Source: Parabacteroides gordonii MS-1 = DSM 23371 | Lineage (GTDB): Bacteria; Bacteroidota; Bacteroidia; Bacteroidales; Tannerellaceae | Length of the DNA stretch: 64,000 nucleotides | Assembly (NCBI RefSeq): GCF_000969825.1 | Contig: NZ_KQ033919.1 | Coordinates: 2,660,671-2,724,670, forward strand | Direction of reading: 5' to 3' | Shown here: one piece after another, positions 23,859 through 33,815 of the stretch | Position numbering within the stretch: the stretch's first letter is position 1 | Layout of the letters: each line of letters starts with the position of its first letter | The notes under the pieces: model-generated | Seen by the model: the letters and a program-made list of their open reading frames with translations, nothing else | The model's database searches: none | Told to the model about the DNA's origin: nothing | Made by a program: the position numbers and the translations under genes

Positions 23859-25445
23859 TTAATTTACTATTCTATTCAGTGTTTCGTACATCGTATATAA
23901 TTTCTCATTGCGTGTACGGTTTATTTCTGCGATCTCTTCGTCGTGTAGAAATCCTTTGTTCAAGGTGAGGAAACGTTTGTCCAGCATCTTTGCTTCCCGG
24001 ATTAGCGGTTCCAGTTCTTTCAAGAATGTTTTAGCACTCCCCCTTTCAAACCGATCTGACTGGTATCTGTTTTCTATCTCCTTAAAACTTAGGTATTGTA
24101 CGCGTATATCGTTCATCAGACGCAGATGCTCGAATTCTGTATTGTTTTTTTTCGGTTGCAGTGCAGATAATTGTCTTTGCACGGCGATGGCATCAGTTTT
24201 CATCTCTTGGACAGGTTTTCCTTTAGGATCTTTTCCTCGAGTGACAGTTTCCTGTGGTGCTTTCAGTGTTTGCCACAGTATTTCGCTTTCTTGTGGCGTA
24301 AAACCAAAACGTTCCTGCCCGTATTTAACGACAAATGTTTGCGGGTCGATAGGTGTGTTGTTTTTTAGAGATTCTCCGTAGGCTGCAACCAGGATTCGGA
24401 AGCCTGATAACGGATATACATATCTGACAGGAAACATTTCGATGACTTCCCAGCCGGTATCGTAACTGAACCCATAAGTTCCGGATGTGGACCAGGAAGT
24501 CATGACCATTCCCTGATAGCCGACTTGACGGGCATAAGGTATAAATGTTTTCTGGTTGTTGAAATGCTTTTCCCATTGTGTCAGATAGATATTATCCGGA
24601 TGGCTTCGGATGGATGGGGCTCCCCAGAAAGTCACTCCGGCATTGAACAGGTTGTCCAGATTCCCGAAATGATTACGGTCCCAGCCGTAATTCCAGTCGA
24701 CATAGATAATATCTTTAGGCAATTCATTCAGTGCTTCTGGGTATTTCAGGATGATATCTGCCCAAAGGACAGGTTGCTTTCCCATTGATTTGACAATTTC
24801 GCACATTGCCTTTACGTAATCGACAAAGAGCTTCGACTTGCCTTCTTTCTGTACTTTTTCAGCACATGCTTTGCAACTGCCTAACAAGTAGGTTTCGTCA
24901 CATCCGATATGGAAATAACGGGAAGGATGAAGTTCGGCCATATCCTTGAATATTTCTGTGAATATGGGTTTGCATTCGTTTATTTTTAAAGGGCATACCT
25001 GTGATACCTCTTTCCTGTCTTCTCTCAGGTGAGCATATCGGTCGTGGCGGAGAATGTATTCGGAATGGCTAAAACAGTTTTGCAGTGGGATTACATCGAT
25101 ACCGAGGGAAGTACAGTAGGTGATAAACGACTTTACCTCTTCACGTGTATAGGCATATTTGTTGGAGATGGTCGCATGTTTGTTGTAAGGAAAGGAACCT
25201 TCCCATTCCATAATGATTGTGTTGATGCCGAAGCCAGCTAGTTCTTTAGCAAAGTTTTTCAGAGCAGGCATGGTCATTACCTCGCAACGAAGATCAATGT
25301 GGAAACCTTTGACAGTGAAATCCTGTTTATTCATCGCCTTAGGCGATGAATAAACAGATGGACATAACGCGAAGGTAAGCAGTATCAGTATACATATGTA
25401 CTTCAGGCTATGTATAGGACTTGTTGATATGTTTTTCATATTCAT
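23859..25445 (-). CDS. Glycoside hydrolase family 20 (beta-N-acetylhexosaminidase-like)
   Basis: 528 residues with a signal peptide, then straight into the catalytic barrel (GFHIDLRCEVMTMPALK). The catalytic pair is at Asp183-Glu184 in HIGCDETYLLG, as in GH20, where Glu is the acid and Asp positions the substrate N-acetyl group. The N-terminal GH20b domain seen in many family members is missing. The C-terminal ~120 residues are helical and unassigned. Likely removes terminal GlcNAc or GalNAc, outside the cytoplasm. Between susD (20 bp) and the Tat oxidoreductase (12 bp). Confidence 0.82.
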   Translation of the reverse strand: MNMKNISTSPIHSLKYICILILLTFALCPSVYSSPKAMNKQDFTVKGFHIDLRCEVMTMPALKNFAKELAGFGINTIIMEWEGSFPYNKHATISNKYAYTREEVKSFITYCTSLGIDVIPLQNCFSHSEYILRHDRYAHLREDRKEVSQVCPLKINECKPIFTEIFKDMAELHPSRYFHIGCDETYLLGSCKACAEKVQKEGKSKLFVDYVKAMCEIVKSMGKQPVLWADIILKYPEALNELPKDIIYVDWNYGWDRNHFGNLDNLFNAGVTFWGAPSIRSHPDNIYLTQWEKHFNNQKTFIPYARQVGYQGMVMTSWSTSGTYGFSYDTGWEVIEMFPVRYVYPLSGFRILVAAYGESLKNNTPIDPQTFVVKYGQERFGFTPQESEILWQTLKAPQETVTRGKDPKGKPVQEMKTDAIAVQRQLSALQPKKNNTEFEHLRLMNDIRVQYLSFKEIENRYQSDRFERGSAKTFLKELEPLIREAKMLDKRFLTLNKGFLHDEEIAEINRTRNEKLYTMYETLNRIVN

Positions 25446-25465
25446 GATTGTTTATAATTTGATAT

Positions 25466-27316
25466 TTATAGAGTAGATAAGCCGGTTTCCGGAACTTCCG
25501 CCAATGGTGTTATATTCAACTCCACTCCTGTATATCCGGGGTTTTGATTGATTCGCCCGGATGAATTACCGTCGATATCGTTCTGTGGTATCGGCCACCA
25601 GATATGGTAAGGACTCATTTTAAATTCTGCCCCATTCAATGCTTTCACCCCTTTGTTATAGAAGTTCCCTCTATCCATAATCCGGTCGTAAAAGTAGTTA
25701 TTTTGTGACAATGTGGCCATACTGTAGGTCCTTCCTTTGTAATCGGACTTTCCTGTTCTTGCATATAACAATGCAATACGGGTTAACTCGATCTTGCGAT
25801 TTTCTTCGTATAGCAGTTCGCGGGTACGTTCGTCCAACAGGGTTTCCATATTTATTTCTCCAACATTTAACGGAGCAGCACCAGCACGGGTACGTACTGC
25901 ATTTATATCGCGGGCTGCCGAAGTGGGGTCGTCTTTCCATAGATAAGCCTCTGCACGTAATAGGTAAGTTTCAGCCAGACGCATGATGTACATATCCGAA
26001 TAACCTCCGTTATATTGGGCGGCTGTGGCTGCGTCAGGTTCTTCAATGTATAATTTGTAATGAGCCCATTCGCCCCAGTTTCTTAGCGTGTCGATACATA
26101 ATAGCTGTCCGTCGTCGCTCCATAAACGTATCGGTTGGTGGTAATACGGAGTTCCTTTGAGATCCGGATTGTTATAGACGAGATCGGTCATTTTCATCCA
26201 GTTACCGGGAGTATGACGCAGGTCGTTGCCATCGTCCCATACTCCATTCGAACTATACCAGGTCAGGCGACAACGTCCGATTCCACGGCCATAAATACCG
26301 TTATAATCCAGCTCGGGTTCCTTTAAACGTTTGTCGGACATACCTGGTTTCCCGTCGGGAGTTTGTATACGGTTGGTCGTATTGACCCAGAATGGAACGA
26401 AGTTACGCATTGACAATGTTTTTTGGGAGGATTTGGCTGTTTGATATTCGTAGCGGTCGAGTGTAGCCAATAATACCTCCTTGTTTTCCGTACTGTTTTT
26501 GTTCAGTGGGCGGTGTAAGTCCCAAAGAACATTTTTGGAATTATCAGAGGCATCGATACCGAAACGGTTGGTCATTAGGCTATAGCGTCCGTCATCGATA
26601 ATGGAACTGGTAGCTTTTATTGCTTCATCGAACTCACCCAGCGTCAGGCATATCTTTGCCAGAAGGTGGTAGCAGGCTCCTTTGGAGACACGTCCCCTGT
26701 CATTGTTTTCCGCAACCCATTGAGCTGCGAACTCCATATCCGACTTGATCTTCTTCAGTATGCCGTCGCGTTCAACAGAGCAGAGGTTGGTGACTGGTGT
26801 TTCCACTTCTGTGAAGATAGCCGGTATATCATTGAATAACATGCAGAGACGGTAATACCGGAAGGCTCTGTGCCATAAAGCCATACCCAGAATGTTGTTG
26901 CGTTCGGCTTCGGAACTGTATATTGCATCGTTTATTCGGGTTATAACGGTATTGGCATAACGTATTCCCAGATAATCGTTCGTCCAGTACCAGTACATAC
27001 GATTTGTCTGGTCCCAGTTATTGTTGGCTGTCGGTAGAATTTTCTCATTCAGGTTCTGAGCAGGTCCGGAGATATCTGTTGTTCCTAATACACATTGTTC
27101 CGAAAAAATCATAGCGGTAAGTATAGGGGCGTGCTGTCCCACAAACTCTTCACGTAACAAACGGTCGCAGGAGGTGATGGAACTCAGCATACCTTCTTTA
27201 TTGATCAGGGTGTTGCCCGGTGAATAGAATGACAGTGGATCCGGTTCCAACCAGGATTCGCTACAACTTGTGGTCAGAAGTATTGTTGTCAGTGCTGTAT
27301 ATATTATTTTTTTCAT
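25466..27316 (-). CDS. SusD/RagB-family outer-membrane glycan-binding lipoprotein
   Basis: 616 residues, lipobox LLTTSC, then SWLEPDPLSFYSPGNT, the typical SusD opening. Helical TPR-like repeats follow (YRLCMLFNDIPAIF..., LLAKICLTLGEFDEAI), and the late block LAETYLLRAEAYLWKDDPTSAARDINAVRTRAG is the conserved SusD C-terminal signature. It binds the oligosaccharide at the cell surface and lids the SusC partner encoded 27 bp upstream. Confidence 0.95.
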   Translation of the reverse strand: MKKIIYTALTTILLTTSCSESWLEPDPLSFYSPGNTLINKEGMLSSITSCDRLLREEFVGQHAPILTAMIFSEQCVLGTTDISGPAQNLNEKILPTANNNWDQTNRMYWYWTNDYLGIRYANTVITRINDAIYSSEAERNNILGMALWHRAFRYYRLCMLFNDIPAIFTEVETPVTNLCSVERDGILKKIKSDMEFAAQWVAENNDRGRVSKGACYHLLAKICLTLGEFDEAIKATSSIIDDGRYSLMTNRFGIDASDNSKNVLWDLHRPLNKNSTENKEVLLATLDRYEYQTAKSSQKTLSMRNFVPFWVNTTNRIQTPDGKPGMSDKRLKEPELDYNGIYGRGIGRCRLTWYSSNGVWDDGNDLRHTPGNWMKMTDLVYNNPDLKGTPYYHQPIRLWSDDGQLLCIDTLRNWGEWAHYKLYIEEPDAATAAQYNGGYSDMYIMRLAETYLLRAEAYLWKDDPTSAARDINAVRTRAGAAPLNVGEINMETLLDERTRELLYEENRKIELTRIALLYARTGKSDYKGRTYSMATLSQNNYFYDRIMDRGNFYNKGVKALNGAEFKMSPYHIWWPIPQNDIDGNSSGRINQNPGYTGVELNITPLAEVPETGLSTL

Positions 27317-27343
27317 GACTGAATAGTATTATTGAGTTAAACA

Positions 27344-30300
27344 TTAGAATGTTACATTGAGACCCAGTGTATAAGTACGGTTGGTACTGCTTACTGTGTT
27401 CGGACTGTCCGGATTATAGGCTTCAGGATCATAGTATTCCCAGTCGGGAGCCCAGCATGCTACATTCTTGATCGTACCGTATATGTTCATACCTTCGATA
27501 TGGAATTTATTCAGGAATGATTTGGGTACGGTATAGCCGACCGAAATATTGTCCAGGCGGATGAATGACAGAGAACGGTAGAAATTAGCACCGATATTTT
27601 TATCATCCGAATACAGGCGGGCATATTCGTTCGTCGGGTTCTCGGCAGTCCAGTATGGGATTTTGAAGTAGTTTGTTTTTGTCAGTGTGCCTGCTTCAAA
27701 ATGTTTTGCACGCTGGTAAGGAGCCTTATGTCCCCAATATGAATAGAGCATAAAAGAGAGGTTCCAGTTTTTGAACAGGGTGAACTCATTACGGAGGGTC
27801 CAACGGAAACGTGGGGTCTTGTAGCCAATGAATTCCTTGTCATTGTTATCGTAAATTTTATTACCGTCCACATCCTTGATCTTCATGTCGCCAGGTCGGA
27901 GACCGTACTCTGCGGCTTGTTCAGCTTCGTTTTCCTGCCATACACCGGTTACATTATATGTCCAGATAGAACTGATATCCTTCCCGATAAACCATTCGTT
28001 TTTGATATCGTCCATCTCTTTCCGGCCGACTACATTTCCGTTGTCATCCAGAATGTTTTCGTAATCACCGTATAGATGGTTTACTTTGTTCCTGTTCAGG
28101 GAAAAGTTGAAGGTGGTATTCCACTGGAAGTTCCTGTTATCGATATTGAGCGTTCTCAAAGCGATCTCGAACCCGGTGTTTTGTACTTCACCCAGGTTGG
28201 CCATTACTTCGCCGAAGCCGATCGTTTCTGTCAGACTGCGGTTAATCAGTAAGTCGGAGGTCGTCATTTTGTATACATCGATATTTCCTGAAATGCGGCT
28301 GTCGAGAAAACCGAAGTCGAGACCGAAGTTAAAGGAGCTCGTCGTTTCCCATTTCAGGTTTTTATTTGCCATTGTTTTTACATATACAGAGTTCGATAAA
28401 TTAATATTACCGTTTAGCGTCTGGTATAGATACTGGTCGGTATTCATTTCTGCCAAAGCTGCATACATACCGATATCCCTGTTCCCGTTCTTACCCCATG
28501 AGACACGGAGTTTACCGAAATCCATTGCAGAAAATTTGAAAAACGGTTCTTCTGTAAACACCCATCCTAGGGCAACGGAAGGGAAGGTGGCATGTGGGTT
28601 GGATACACCGAATGCAGAGTAACCATCACGTCTGATGGAGGCTGTAAGCATGTATTTCTTGTCGAATGAGTAAAACACACGGCCCATCAGGGCATCTCCC
28701 GTATTTCTGGTGTCGTTGGATGAAATGGCGGGGACTGTACCTGCCTGCATCCGATGATATCCCAATACGTCACTGGGTGCGAATTGCTGGGTAGTCTGTA
28801 TCTCCTGCCAGGCTTGGTTTTCCTCGGCATTCTGTAATAAAGTGACTTCCACCTGATGTTTTTTTGCAAAGGTATGTTCCCAACGAATAAGGTTGTCCAC
28901 CTGCCAGTTATATGCCATTTCACTTCTTCGTTCTGCATCTCCCCCGAAAGATTTCCATACGGGATGCTGTGACGAACGGTGGTTCCTGTAATTGTACAGT
29001 AACAGGCGCGGAGAGAAATTCACTTGGTATGAGATACCGAATGGCAATTTGATCTTTGCATACATTGTCCCGGTAAAGGAATTACGTATGGCAGAACGGT
29101 CGATAAATGAATCATTGTAGGCTGAGTTGATGGAACTTGCGTTGTCAATTCCTGTCGGATAAAGCATTGGATTACCATCCAGGTCAGTAGGAGTGGAGTA
29201 AGGAGTGTTTGCCCATATCTGGTTTACACTACGTGGAATGGCTCCCTGGTCGCGGTAAGAATATTGTACGTTCACTCCGGCAGAGAACCAGCTGGTGACA
29301 TCGAAATCCAGTTTCAGGCGGCTTCTGTAGGATTTGTATTTATCACCGATAACGATACCCTCATTATTAAGATATCCTAATGACCAGTAGTAACTTACTT
29401 TATCTTTCTTTCCGGAGATATTGACATTGTAGTCCTGGCGAAATGCTTTCTGGTAAGTCTCATCATACCAGTCGAATGTTCTTCCGGCGAAATAATTATC
29501 GATTTCCGGTTCGAACAGTCCCAGTCGAACTAGCCAATCGTATTCATAATTGCCGGTAGTGGGGCGGTAGGAGATCCAATCTTCCAGGGTTACTCCTGCC
29601 GGAAGATTGTTCGGGTTCGAGAACTCGCCAGGTTTATGATCTTCGAAAATACTTTCCTGTACATTTTCCCTCCAGGCCAGGTATTCCTGGGGACTGTAAA
29701 CGTCCATCTTCTTTGCCAAAGTTGCGATACCTACGCTGGCATTGAATTGAACGGTGGGTTTTTCGGCTGCTCCTTTTTTCGTTGTAATCAGCACGACACC
29801 GGCGGCTGATTTCGCTCCGTATACGGCTGCCGAACTGGCATCTTTCAAGACGTCGATCTGGGCGATATCATTGGGGTTGATCTCATCGAGACTGCCGTAG
29901 TAAATAATACCGTCTACAACCAATAAGGGTTCGTTGCTGGCTTTGATGGAGCGTTTTCCGCGAATTTCCATACTGCCGCCTCCTTTGGCTGAGTTGTCGA
30001 GTCCGATGTTCAACCCAGCAACATTTGCTCTTAATATGTCTTGTACGGTAGCCGGACGTTCCTTTTCCAATGAAGTAGCCTTTACCTGGGTCACTGCACC
30101 TGTCAGGTCTCTTTTCTTTTGGACTCCATAGCCCACAACAACTACTTCTTCCAGATTTAATACCTCCTCCGCTAGGGAGATATTAATGGTCTTTTGTTTT
30201 TTTACAGGAACTTCTTTGGTGACGTATCCGATGAAGGAGAAAGCCAGTATCGAATTTCCATTCGTTACGCTTATGGTGTATTGACCATTGACATCGGTTA

Positions 30301-30514
30301 TCACTCCGTTGGTAGTCCCTTTTTCCATTACATTTACACCAGGTATCGCATCACCGTTGTTATCGGTGACGGTTCCAGTTACTGTTTGCTTTTGCTCGAT
30401 AGCAGAAGTGTTGTTCGTTGTTTCTTCTGCGAAAACCGGTACTATGGTCATAAACAGGAAGGCCATAACTAATAGATTTAATACCAGTCTTTTTGCATTG
30501 TTGATTTTTTTCAT
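27344..30514 (-). CDS. SusC/RagA-family TonB-dependent transporter
   Basis: 1056 residues. Signal; carboxypeptidase-like N-terminal domain (VTGTVTDNNGDAIPGVNVMEKG); TonB-box-like EEVVVVGYGVQKK; plug with PLLVVDGI, DVLKDASSAAVYGAKSAAGVVLITTKKG; a barrel ending in YTLGLNVTF. These are standard SusC features. It imports an oligosaccharide with SusD (25466). It starts 18 bp after the stop of the Sec-exported Gfo/Idh gene, so both are in the nagB-led operon. Confidence 0.96.
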   Translation of the reverse strand: MKKINNAKRLVLNLLVMAFLFMTIVPVFAEETTNNTSAIEQKQTVTGTVTDNNGDAIPGVNVMEKGTTNGVITDVNGQYTISVTNGNSILAFSFIGYVTKEVPVKKQKTINISLAEEVLNLEEVVVVGYGVQKKRDLTGAVTQVKATSLEKERPATVQDILRANVAGLNIGLDNSAKGGGSMEIRGKRSIKASNEPLLVVDGIIYYGSLDEINPNDIAQIDVLKDASSAAVYGAKSAAGVVLITTKKGAAEKPTVQFNASVGIATLAKKMDVYSPQEYLAWRENVQESIFEDHKPGEFSNPNNLPAGVTLEDWISYRPTTGNYEYDWLVRLGLFEPEIDNYFAGRTFDWYDETYQKAFRQDYNVNISGKKDKVSYYWSLGYLNNEGIVIGDKYKSYRSRLKLDFDVTSWFSAGVNVQYSYRDQGAIPRSVNQIWANTPYSTPTDLDGNPMLYPTGIDNASSINSAYNDSFIDRSAIRNSFTGTMYAKIKLPFGISYQVNFSPRLLLYNYRNHRSSQHPVWKSFGGDAERRSEMAYNWQVDNLIRWEHTFAKKHQVEVTLLQNAEENQAWQEIQTTQQFAPSDVLGYHRMQAGTVPAISSNDTRNTGDALMGRVFYSFDKKYMLTASIRRDGYSAFGVSNPHATFPSVALGWVFTEEPFFKFSAMDFGKLRVSWGKNGNRDIGMYAALAEMNTDQYLYQTLNGNINLSNSVYVKTMANKNLKWETTSSFNFGLDFGFLDSRISGNIDVYKMTTSDLLINRSLTETIGFGEVMANLGEVQNTGFEIALRTLNIDNRNFQWNTTFNFSLNRNKVNHLYGDYENILDDNGNVVGRKEMDDIKNEWFIGKDISSIWTYNVTGVWQENEAEQAAEYGLRPGDMKIKDVDGNKIYDNNDKEFIGYKTPRFRWTLRNEFTLFKNWNLSFMLYSYWGHKAPYQRAKHFEAGTLTKTNYFKIPYWTAENPTNEYARLYSDDKNIGANFYRSLSFIRLDNISVGYTVPKSFLNKFHIEGMNIYGTIKNVACWAPDWEYYDPEAYNPDSPNTVSSTNRTYTLGLNVTF

Positions 30515-30532
30515 ACCATCGTACTTTTAAGA

Positions 30533-31540
30533 TTAATAAACTTCCTGATCCTTTACTAAGGATAATGCTTTTTCATAAATTTCTTTTGTGTTCACAGGCT
30601 TACCGCCTTGCCGGATACTTTCATTGGCTGTTTCCATGAATGTGTATATCTCGATCGTTTCCTCTTTACTGACAGGTGCTATGCCCGTGCGGAAAAAAGT
30701 AAGGATGGCCTTCAACAGTCCTTCGTAACCTTCATATCCTCCTGCGGGTACAACTTTCTTTGTACAGATTGCCGTACCACCGTATGTATGTGCACTGTTC
30801 CGTAGCCCGCGAAAGGTTCCTATTCTTCCGTCGTTCCATAGTCCGACAGCCAGGTCCGCGCTTTCGTCCGAGATGCAGGAGACAGATTTACATCCGGTCC
30901 CCATTAGCGTATACAATATTTCTACTCCATGAATTCCATACCAGAAAAATCCGGCGTGTGAGGGTTCGTTCGTGCAGGGAGAGTAGCAGTCTGCACCGGC
31001 GACTTTCCCTTCCGGGCCGTTTCCGGCTCTTAATTCCAGGTTCCGGGGGGAAAAGCGTAATGCCGATGATGAAAAAATGGGAACCTGTTTCTTTTCTGCC
31101 ATTCCGTAGATACTCAGTACATCGGACAACCGTGCAGCAACCGGTTTGTCGATGAATAGGGGTTTACCATTATTTATCACTTCCTTTGCCTGTTCGAGGT
31201 GCAAAGTCCCGTCATTTGTTTCTAGTAATACACAGTCTACCTCTTTCAGAAGCTCCGCAATCGATGAAGTTATACGGACTCCGTGTTGCCGGGCTGTTTC
31301 CGTATATTTGGGAATGCGGCTATAACTGGACTCGATAGTTCTGGAGCCGTATGGATAGGCGGCTACAATTTTGAAACCAATATAATCTGGTTGCGGGTTC
31401 TCTCCGTTTATTAATTTGATAAAAGCTTCGGAGTGAGAGGTGTCCAGTCCGATAATGCCTAACCGGATGATCTCTTGCGAGTGAAGTGAAGTTATGGCAA
31501 GAAACTGAATAATGAGCAGTAATAATACATTACGTTTCAT
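30533..31540 (-). CDS. Exported Gfo/Idh/MocA-like protein with non-standard nucleotide loop
   Basis: 335 residues with a Sec signal (ITSLHSQ) and no twin arginine. The first strand reads IIRLGIIGLDTSHSEAF, where the usual GxGxxG is GLDTSHS, and the second-domain site has IDKPVA in place of the common EKP. The overall order of strands and the GIHGVEILYTLMG segment still fit Gfo/Idh/MocA. A Sec-exported member would reach the periplasm unfolded and without NAD, and the altered loop fits reduced or no NAD binding. Role in the sugar pathway unknown. Confidence 0.78.
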   Translation of the reverse strand: MKRNVLLLLIIQFLAITSLHSQEIIRLGIIGLDTSHSEAFIKLINGENPQPDYIGFKIVAAYPYGSRTIESSYSRIPKYTETARQHGVRITSSIAELLKEVDCVLLETNDGTLHLEQAKEVINNGKPLFIDKPVAARLSDVLSIYGMAEKKQVPIFSSSALRFSPRNLELRAGNGPEGKVAGADCYSPCTNEPSHAGFFWYGIHGVEILYTLMGTGCKSVSCISDESADLAVGLWNDGRIGTFRGLRNSAHTYGGTAICTKKVVPAGGYEGYEGLLKAILTFFRTGIAPVSKEETIEIYTFMETANESIRQGGKPVNTKEIYEKALSLVKDQEVY

Positions 31541-31563
31541 AAGTTGTTCTTTTTAGGGATTCG

Positions 31564-32346
31564 TTAATTATTTTCTTGTATTTTTACAGGTAGAAGCGAA
31601 GCGCTGTCCATATCCAGATATAACCGGGCGTTTTCTTTTTCGCGCAGGATCGTAGAGGGATACTTTTCGCATAGAGGAGCATATAAGGTATTGTAAACAG
31701 CCTCTGCCTTTGTGGAGGCTGGAACGATACAGAATGTATATGCGGCAGACATCAGAATCGGGATGGTGAGCGTGAATGCCTGTGTGGGAACTTCATCAAG
31801 AGATTGAAAACATCCGTCGTGCACCTGTTGTTCTCTACATTGGGGGGCAAGGTCGACTACCTTCATCCAGTCTTTGTCGTTGAAATCGGCTACATGCGGA
31901 TCGTTGAAGGCGATATGTCCGTTTTCTCCTATTCCCATACAAACGATATCGATCGCTCGTTTTGACAGCAGGCGGGTATAGCGTTCGCATTCGGCTTCAA
32001 AATCGTCTTTCTTCATTTGTATATAATAGACCTGTTTGAAGGCCACTTTTGTGAATATATGCTCACTCAGGAAATTGCCGAATCCCTGAGAAGCATTGGG
32101 TTTCAATCCGATATATTCATCCATGTGGAAAGCATTGATACGGTTCCATTCGATCGATTTATCGGCTGTGAGTGCTGCCAGGAAATCATTTTGTGAGGGA
32201 GCAGCAGCAAAGATCATATTGATCTCTTCCTTCTCTTTTAATAATTTGCATATAGCCTGCGCAACATCCGATGCTGCACTCTTTCCCATAGATTGCCTGT
32301 CAGGGAATACCTGTACAGTAAGCTTGTTCTTTTTTAAATTTATCAT
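31564..32346 (-). CDS. nagB: Glucosamine-6-phosphate deaminase
   Basis: 260 residues. NAFHMDEYIGL (about 71-81) holds the catalytic Asp region and GIGENGHIAFNDP (about 138-150) the conserved active-site His, both diagnostic of NagB. It converts glucosamine-6-phosphate to fructose-6-phosphate and ammonia in the cytoplasm. First gene of the operon nagB, Gfo/Idh, susC, susD, GH20, Gfo/Idh, with gaps of 12-27 bp. The regulatory stretch 32394-32456 lies just upstream. Confidence 0.95.
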   Translation of the reverse strand: MINLKKNKLTVQVFPDRQSMGKSAASDVAQAICKLLKEKEEINMIFAAAPSQNDFLAALTADKSIEWNRINAFHMDEYIGLKPNASQGFGNFLSEHIFTKVAFKQVYYIQMKKDDFEAECERYTRLLSKRAIDIVCMGIGENGHIAFNDPHVADFNDKDWMKVVDLAPQCREQQVHDGCFQSLDEVPTQAFTLTIPILMSAAYTFCIVPASTKAEAVYNTLYAPLCEKYPSTILREKENARLYLDMDSASLLPVKIQENN

Positions 32347-32393
32347 ATTGATTATTTTTGATTTATACTGTTAGCAAACGTGATCTTTCCGTT

Positions 32394-32456
32394 TGTTTCA
32401 CTTGTTTCATGCTGGTGAAACATTTGTTCCTCTTAGGTGAAACATTAGTTTCATTA
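32394..32456 (-). promoter_or_regulatory. Repeated GTTTCA/TGAAAC operator-like region upstream of nagB
   Basis: AATGTTTCACC occurs twice on the minus strand (32414-32424 and 32436-32446), exactly 22 bp apart, about two helical turns. Further GTTTCA and TGAAAC half-sites stand at 32395-32410 and 32449-32456 and can form palindromes such as GTTTCATGCTGGTGAAAC. This looks like a binding site for a dimeric regulator; which one is unknown. CACGTTTG (minus strand) below it is a possible -7 box. Confidence 0.6.
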
Positions 32457-32498
32457 GGAAGAAACTGTTATTAGGCTATAGGAAGTCGGTGTTTGTAT

Positions 32499-33815
32499 TT
32501 ATACTTTTGATGACCAACTTACGATGCGATATCCCCAGGCGGCATACCATATTAGATATAAATAGCAAGGTATCAATACCCAATATCCGGTTTGCAAAGA
32601 AGTTATGTCTGCCAGTTTGCCGTAAACAAGGGGAAGGATGGCATTTCCGCACAATGCCATAACTAGCATGGATGAACCAATTTTGGTGAAACGCCCTAGA
32701 TTCCGGATGGCGTGGGGCCAGATACCTGCATATATCAAAGAGTTCGGTAAACCGAGGGAAGCCAGAAACCAGATGGATAAACCTGCATTGTGTCCCAATA
32801 GGGAAATATTCGTATGGGTGAGAATTACTCCTAGAGAGAGGATTAACCCTAAAACTGTACAAACGATCAATGCATTTTTCTGGGATATAAAACGCGGGAT
32901 TAACAGGATTCCGAGCAAGTAACCCAGAATTGTCGCTCCAAGCGTATAGGAAGGAAAGAACTTGGCGTCCAAAAGTCCTACGCCCATAGAACCTGCATAA
33001 CTGATGATCGTATCTATAGCTACGACTTGTGTCCCAACATGCAGGAACAGGGCCAATACGCCGAGTAGCAGGTAGGGGAATTGAAAGACGGAGGTTTTTC
33101 CGCAATTGGCGGTTGCTATCTCTTCATTCTCCTCTTCAGGGTTGATATCCGGTAATTTTGATTTATAGATAAACAATCCGATTGTGAGAAGGATGAGGCT
33201 AAGTATGCTGTAAGGAAGTATTACTCCACGCATAAGTTCATTGAGTGCTGCTTCCTTTTCTATGCCGTTGAGGAGCCCGGATTCGACGGATGTCAGGATA
33301 TTTTGGCTTTTCCCCAACACGACTGCAGCAAAGATAATAGGTGAAACGATTCCGGCGAACTTGTTGCATACACCCATTATGCTGATGCGCCGGGCTGCTG
33401 TTTCAATAGGACCGATGATCGTGATATATGGATTTGCGGCAGCTTGCAGAACCGACAATCCTGTACCCATCGTGAACAGACCGGTAAGGAATATCCAGTA
33501 TGTTCTGTCCAGCGCAGCGGGTACAAATAGCAATGCGCCTGCGGCCAGACAAAAGAAACCGTACATCATTCCTTTTTTGTATCCCGTCTTTTTTAATAGA
33601 TAGGAAACCGGAATCGACATGACGAGATAGGCTATATAGAAAGCGAATGTAACAAAATATGATTGATAATTTGTCAATTCGCAGGCAATCCTGAAGTAAG
33701 GAATCAGTATCGAGTTGACCCATGATACAAAGCCGATGATAAAGAATACAATTCCGATGATAATGATTCCTGTTATGACTTGCCTTTTTTCTGTTGTATG
33801 ATGATTGTTTATCAT
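32499..33815 (-). CDS. Sugar MFS transporter (FucP/NagP-like)
   Basis: About 438 residues with roughly 12 membrane helices (GIIIIGIVFFIIGFVSWVNSILIPYF at the start; the FALYFAYLVMSIPVSYLLKKTGYKKGM-like loop between helices 2 and 3, here FAFYIAYLVMSIP and KKTGYKKGM). The FucP-type subfamily imports hexoses or GlcNAc with protons; with nagA/nagB alongside, GlcNAc is the likely load. Start choice: ATG 33815 forms an ATGA overlap with the upstream stop and has GGAGG 8 bp before it, while the in-frame ATG at 33830 would place that same GGAGG inside the coding region. Confidence 0.88.
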   Translation of the reverse strand: MINNHHTTEKRQVITGIIIIGIVFFIIGFVSWVNSILIPYFRIACELTNYQSYFVTFAFYIAYLVMSIPVSYLLKKTGYKKGMMYGFFCLAAGALLFVPAALDRTYWIFLTGLFTMGTGLSVLQAAANPYITIIGPIETAARRISIMGVCNKFAGIVSPIIFAAVVLGKSQNILTSVESGLLNGIEKEAALNELMRGVILPYSILSLILLTIGLFIYKSKLPDINPEEENEEIATANCGKTSVFQFPYLLLGVLALFLHVGTQVVAIDTIISYAGSMGVGLLDAKFFPSYTLGATILGYLLGILLIPRFISQKNALIVCTVLGLILSLGVILTHTNISLLGHNAGLSIWFLASLGLPNSLIYAGIWPHAIRNLGRFTKIGSSMLVMALCGNAILPLVYGKLADITSLQTGYWVLIPCYLYLIWYAAWGYRIVSWSSKV

